In this document: in pieces, positions 34,374 through 35,628 of the stretch
Layout: the number at the start of each line of letters is the position of its first letter
Numbering within the stretch: the stretch's first letter is position 1
NCBI GenBank assembly: GCA_001917435.1
Contig: MNEA01000024.1
Location: 1-35,628 of the forward strand
Source: Acidobacteria bacterium 13_2_20CM_2_57_6
GTDB lineage: Bacteria > Acidobacteriota > Terriglobia > Acidiferrales > UBA7541
DNA length: 35,628 bases
Direction of reading: 5' to 3'
The notes under the pieces: generated by a model
What the model was told of the DNA's origin: nothing
Seen by the model: the letters and a program-made list of their open reading frames with translations, nothing else
Database searches by the model: none
Made by a program: the position numbers and the translations under genes

Positions 34374-35618
34374 ATGGCCATTCGTTCCGCTATGCACCAG
34401 GCAGGAGCCGCCGCGCTAAGCGCATTGCTGCGGTTCGATCCACCGGGCCTCGAGCAGCGCCGGCTTCCTTGTCCCTGCGGTTCTGCGGCCCACTACTTGG
34501 AATTACGTTCCAAACCGGTGCTGACCGCCGTGGGGTGGGTGGAACTACAACGCCCGTATTACCTATGCCCAGACTGCCATCAGGGACAATTCCCGGCTGA
34601 TCGAGAACTGGATGTGGAAGGCACGGAGCTTTCTCCTGGCGTGCGACGCATGTTAGCGGTGGTGGGCCATGAAGCTCCCTTCGATCATGGTCGCGAGCAG
34701 ATGCACCTGCTGGCCGGCCTCTCGGTCACCACTAAGGCCGTCGAGCGAACCGCCGAGGCCATCGGAGAAGATATCGCTGCTCGCCAGGCAGAAAACATGC
34801 AGCGGGCGATGCAACTGGAATTGCCTATGGCGATGGGGCAGCGCATCCCTATCCTCTACGTGCAGATGGACGGCACGGGCGTTCCCATGGTCCGTGCGGA
34901 AACCGAAGGGCGGGCCGGCAAGCGGGATGGCCAGCCCGCGCACACGCGCGAAGCCAAGCTGGGCTGTGTGTTCAGGCAGACCACCGTAGATCGGGACGGC
35001 CGGCCCGTGCGCGAGGAAGGTTCCACCACCTACGTGGGAGCCATCGAGACCGCCGAAGAATTCGGTCTACGTCTTTATACCGAGGCTGGGCACCGGGGTT
35101 GGGCTCGCGCGGAGAAGAAAGTGGTGATCGGAGATGGCGCCGAATGGATCTGGAACATCGTTCAGCTGCACTTCCCCGACGCCATCCAGATCGTGGATCT
35201 GTATCATGCGCGCCAGCACCTGTGGGAACTCGCGGCCAAACTCTACCCCAACGATGCTCCCCGCCAGAGGCGCTGGATGATGACCAAGCAGGACAAACTG
35301 GACAACGGTAAAATGGAAAGCTTGGTCGCCTCACTGCGCTCTCTGGCTACTTCCCATCCGGAGTTGGCAAAGCAGATCCGCACCGAAGCGGACTATTTTG
35401 AGACGAATACCGAACGCATGCGCTATCTCAAGTTTCGCCGGCAGAAACTGTTCGTCGGCTCCGGTGTGATCGAAGCCGGGTGCAAAACGATCATTGGGAC
35501 TCGGCTCAAACAATCGGGCATGTTCTGGACCGTGCGCGGAGCCAACGCCATCATTGCCCTCCGTTGCTGCCGACTCAGCGGTAGGTTCGAGGATTACTGG
35601 GAAGGCCGCCGACGTTGA
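34374..35618 (+). CDS. ISKra4-like DDE transposase
   Basis: From the first internal ATG the frame encodes 414 residues, but conserved-looking sequence (AEAIQQEIIREVEHLLQLIL) continues upstream to the slippery site, so the natural product is probably the frameshift fusion. A zinc-ribbon-like segment, CPCG...CPDC, is near the N-terminus. DDE candidates: Asp in YVQMDGTGVPM, Asp in QIVDLYHARQHLWE (preceded by VVIGDGAEWIWN), and Glu in GSGVIEAGCKTIIGTRLKQSGMFW. These match the ISKra4 family. Stops at 35618, 10 bases from the window edge. It appears intact. Confidence 0.92.
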   Translation: MAIRSAMHQAGAAALSALLRFDPPGLEQRRLPCPCGSAAHYLELRSKPVLTAVGWVELQRPYYLCPDCHQGQFPADRELDVEGTELSPGVRRMLAVVGHEAPFDHGREQMHLLAGLSVTTKAVERTAEAIGEDIAARQAENMQRAMQLELPMAMGQRIPILYVQMDGTGVPMVRAETEGRAGKRDGQPAHTREAKLGCVFRQTTVDRDGRPVREEGSTTYVGAIETAEEFGLRLYTEAGHRGWARAEKKVVIGDGAEWIWNIVQLHFPDAIQIVDLYHARQHLWELAAKLYPNDAPRQRRWMMTKQDKLDNGKMESLVASLRSLATSHPELAKQIRTEADYFETNTERMRYLKFRRQKLFVGSGVIEAGCKTIIGTRLKQSGMFWTVRGANAIIALRCCRLSGRFEDYWEGRRR

Positions 35619-35628
35619 TCTCACTTAT

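Larger units (their letters stand above)
33840..35628 (+). mobile_element. ISKra4-like insertion sequence, right end beyond the window
   Basis: Two plus-strand frames: a small DUF6788-type protein and a DDE transposase of the ISKra4 type. They are joined by a minus-one slippery site. Neither end was resolved: I could not match a terminal inverted repeat between the left flank (33780-33850) and the last bases of the window, which stop 10 bases after the transposase stop. The start given is approximate, set to include the palindrome that precedes the first frame. The 217 bases between valS and the first IS gene hold the valS promoter and hairpin, the IS left end and the palindrome. Confidence 0.85.

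Noticed and set aside
33780..35628. Terminal inverted repeats and target duplication of the IS
   Set aside because: I compared the left flank with the reverse complement of the last bases and found no convincing match; the right end probably lies beyond the window.
1..35628. tRNA, rRNA, CRISPR arrays, prophage or toxin-antitoxin genes
   Set aside because: I looked through the gaps between genes and saw no cloverleaf-like, repeat-spacer or toxin-antitoxin pattern; gaps are mostly under 160 bases.

Overview
The window looks like chromosome of a Gram-negative, moderately GC-rich bacterium, most likely an Acidobacteriota member (Terriglobia-like). This rests on an LPS inner-core cluster (so an outer membrane), a POTRA protein, a DUF4097 lipoprotein, a type III pantothenate kinase, and the flavour and order of the genes (valS-nadC-birA-coaX-hypothetical-RNA methylase-comEC). 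The lineage is inferred from memory of such genomes, not computed. Almost all of the sequence is coding. No gene-free stretch exceeds about 220 bases, and I saw no tRNA, rRNA or CRISPR.

Layout. (1) 1-4651, plus strand: the 3' part of metG, a TatD nuclease, a long-chain polyprenyl diphosphate synthase with an apparently non-canonical start, and a histone-deacetylase-fold hydrolase. (2) 4664-17523, minus strand: an exported TPR/thioredoxin protein split by a one-base frameshift, a DUF4097 lipoprotein, a LarE-type sulfurtransferase, a POTRA protein without a barrel, glmS, an orphan purS, an adenosine-deaminase-family enzyme, a S1/P1-nuclease-like protein that has lost most zinc ligands, an APC amino-acid permease and a UvrD/PcrA helicase. 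A small exported hypothetical (17619-18284) follows. (3) 18376-25471, plus strand: a tightly overlapping LPS operon, waaA-lpxK-waaF-gmhB-hldA-hldC-heptosyltransferase-ICMT-like methyltransferase. It covers Kdo transfer, lipid A 4'-phosphorylation, ADP-heptose synthesis and heptose transfer. gmhA and hldD are not in the window. (4) 25427-33668, minus strand: valS, nadC, birA, coaX, a hypothetical, a TrmA/RlmD-type RNA methyltransferase and a gutted comEC, apparently served by a sigma-70-like promoter upstream of valS. (5) 33840-35628: an ISKra4-like insertion sequence with two reading frames joined by a classic A-AAA-AAA minus-one slippery site, running to the window edge.

Most of the window is housekeeping. 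The parts worth a second look are the decayed or altered genes (comEC remnant, frameshifted TPR-thioredoxin, zinc-ligand-depleted nuclease-like protein), the POTRA-only protein, the non-canonical start of the polyprenyl synthase, and the IS with its frameshift site and a 29-bp near-perfect palindrome upstream. I did not find a convincing new defence or mobile system.
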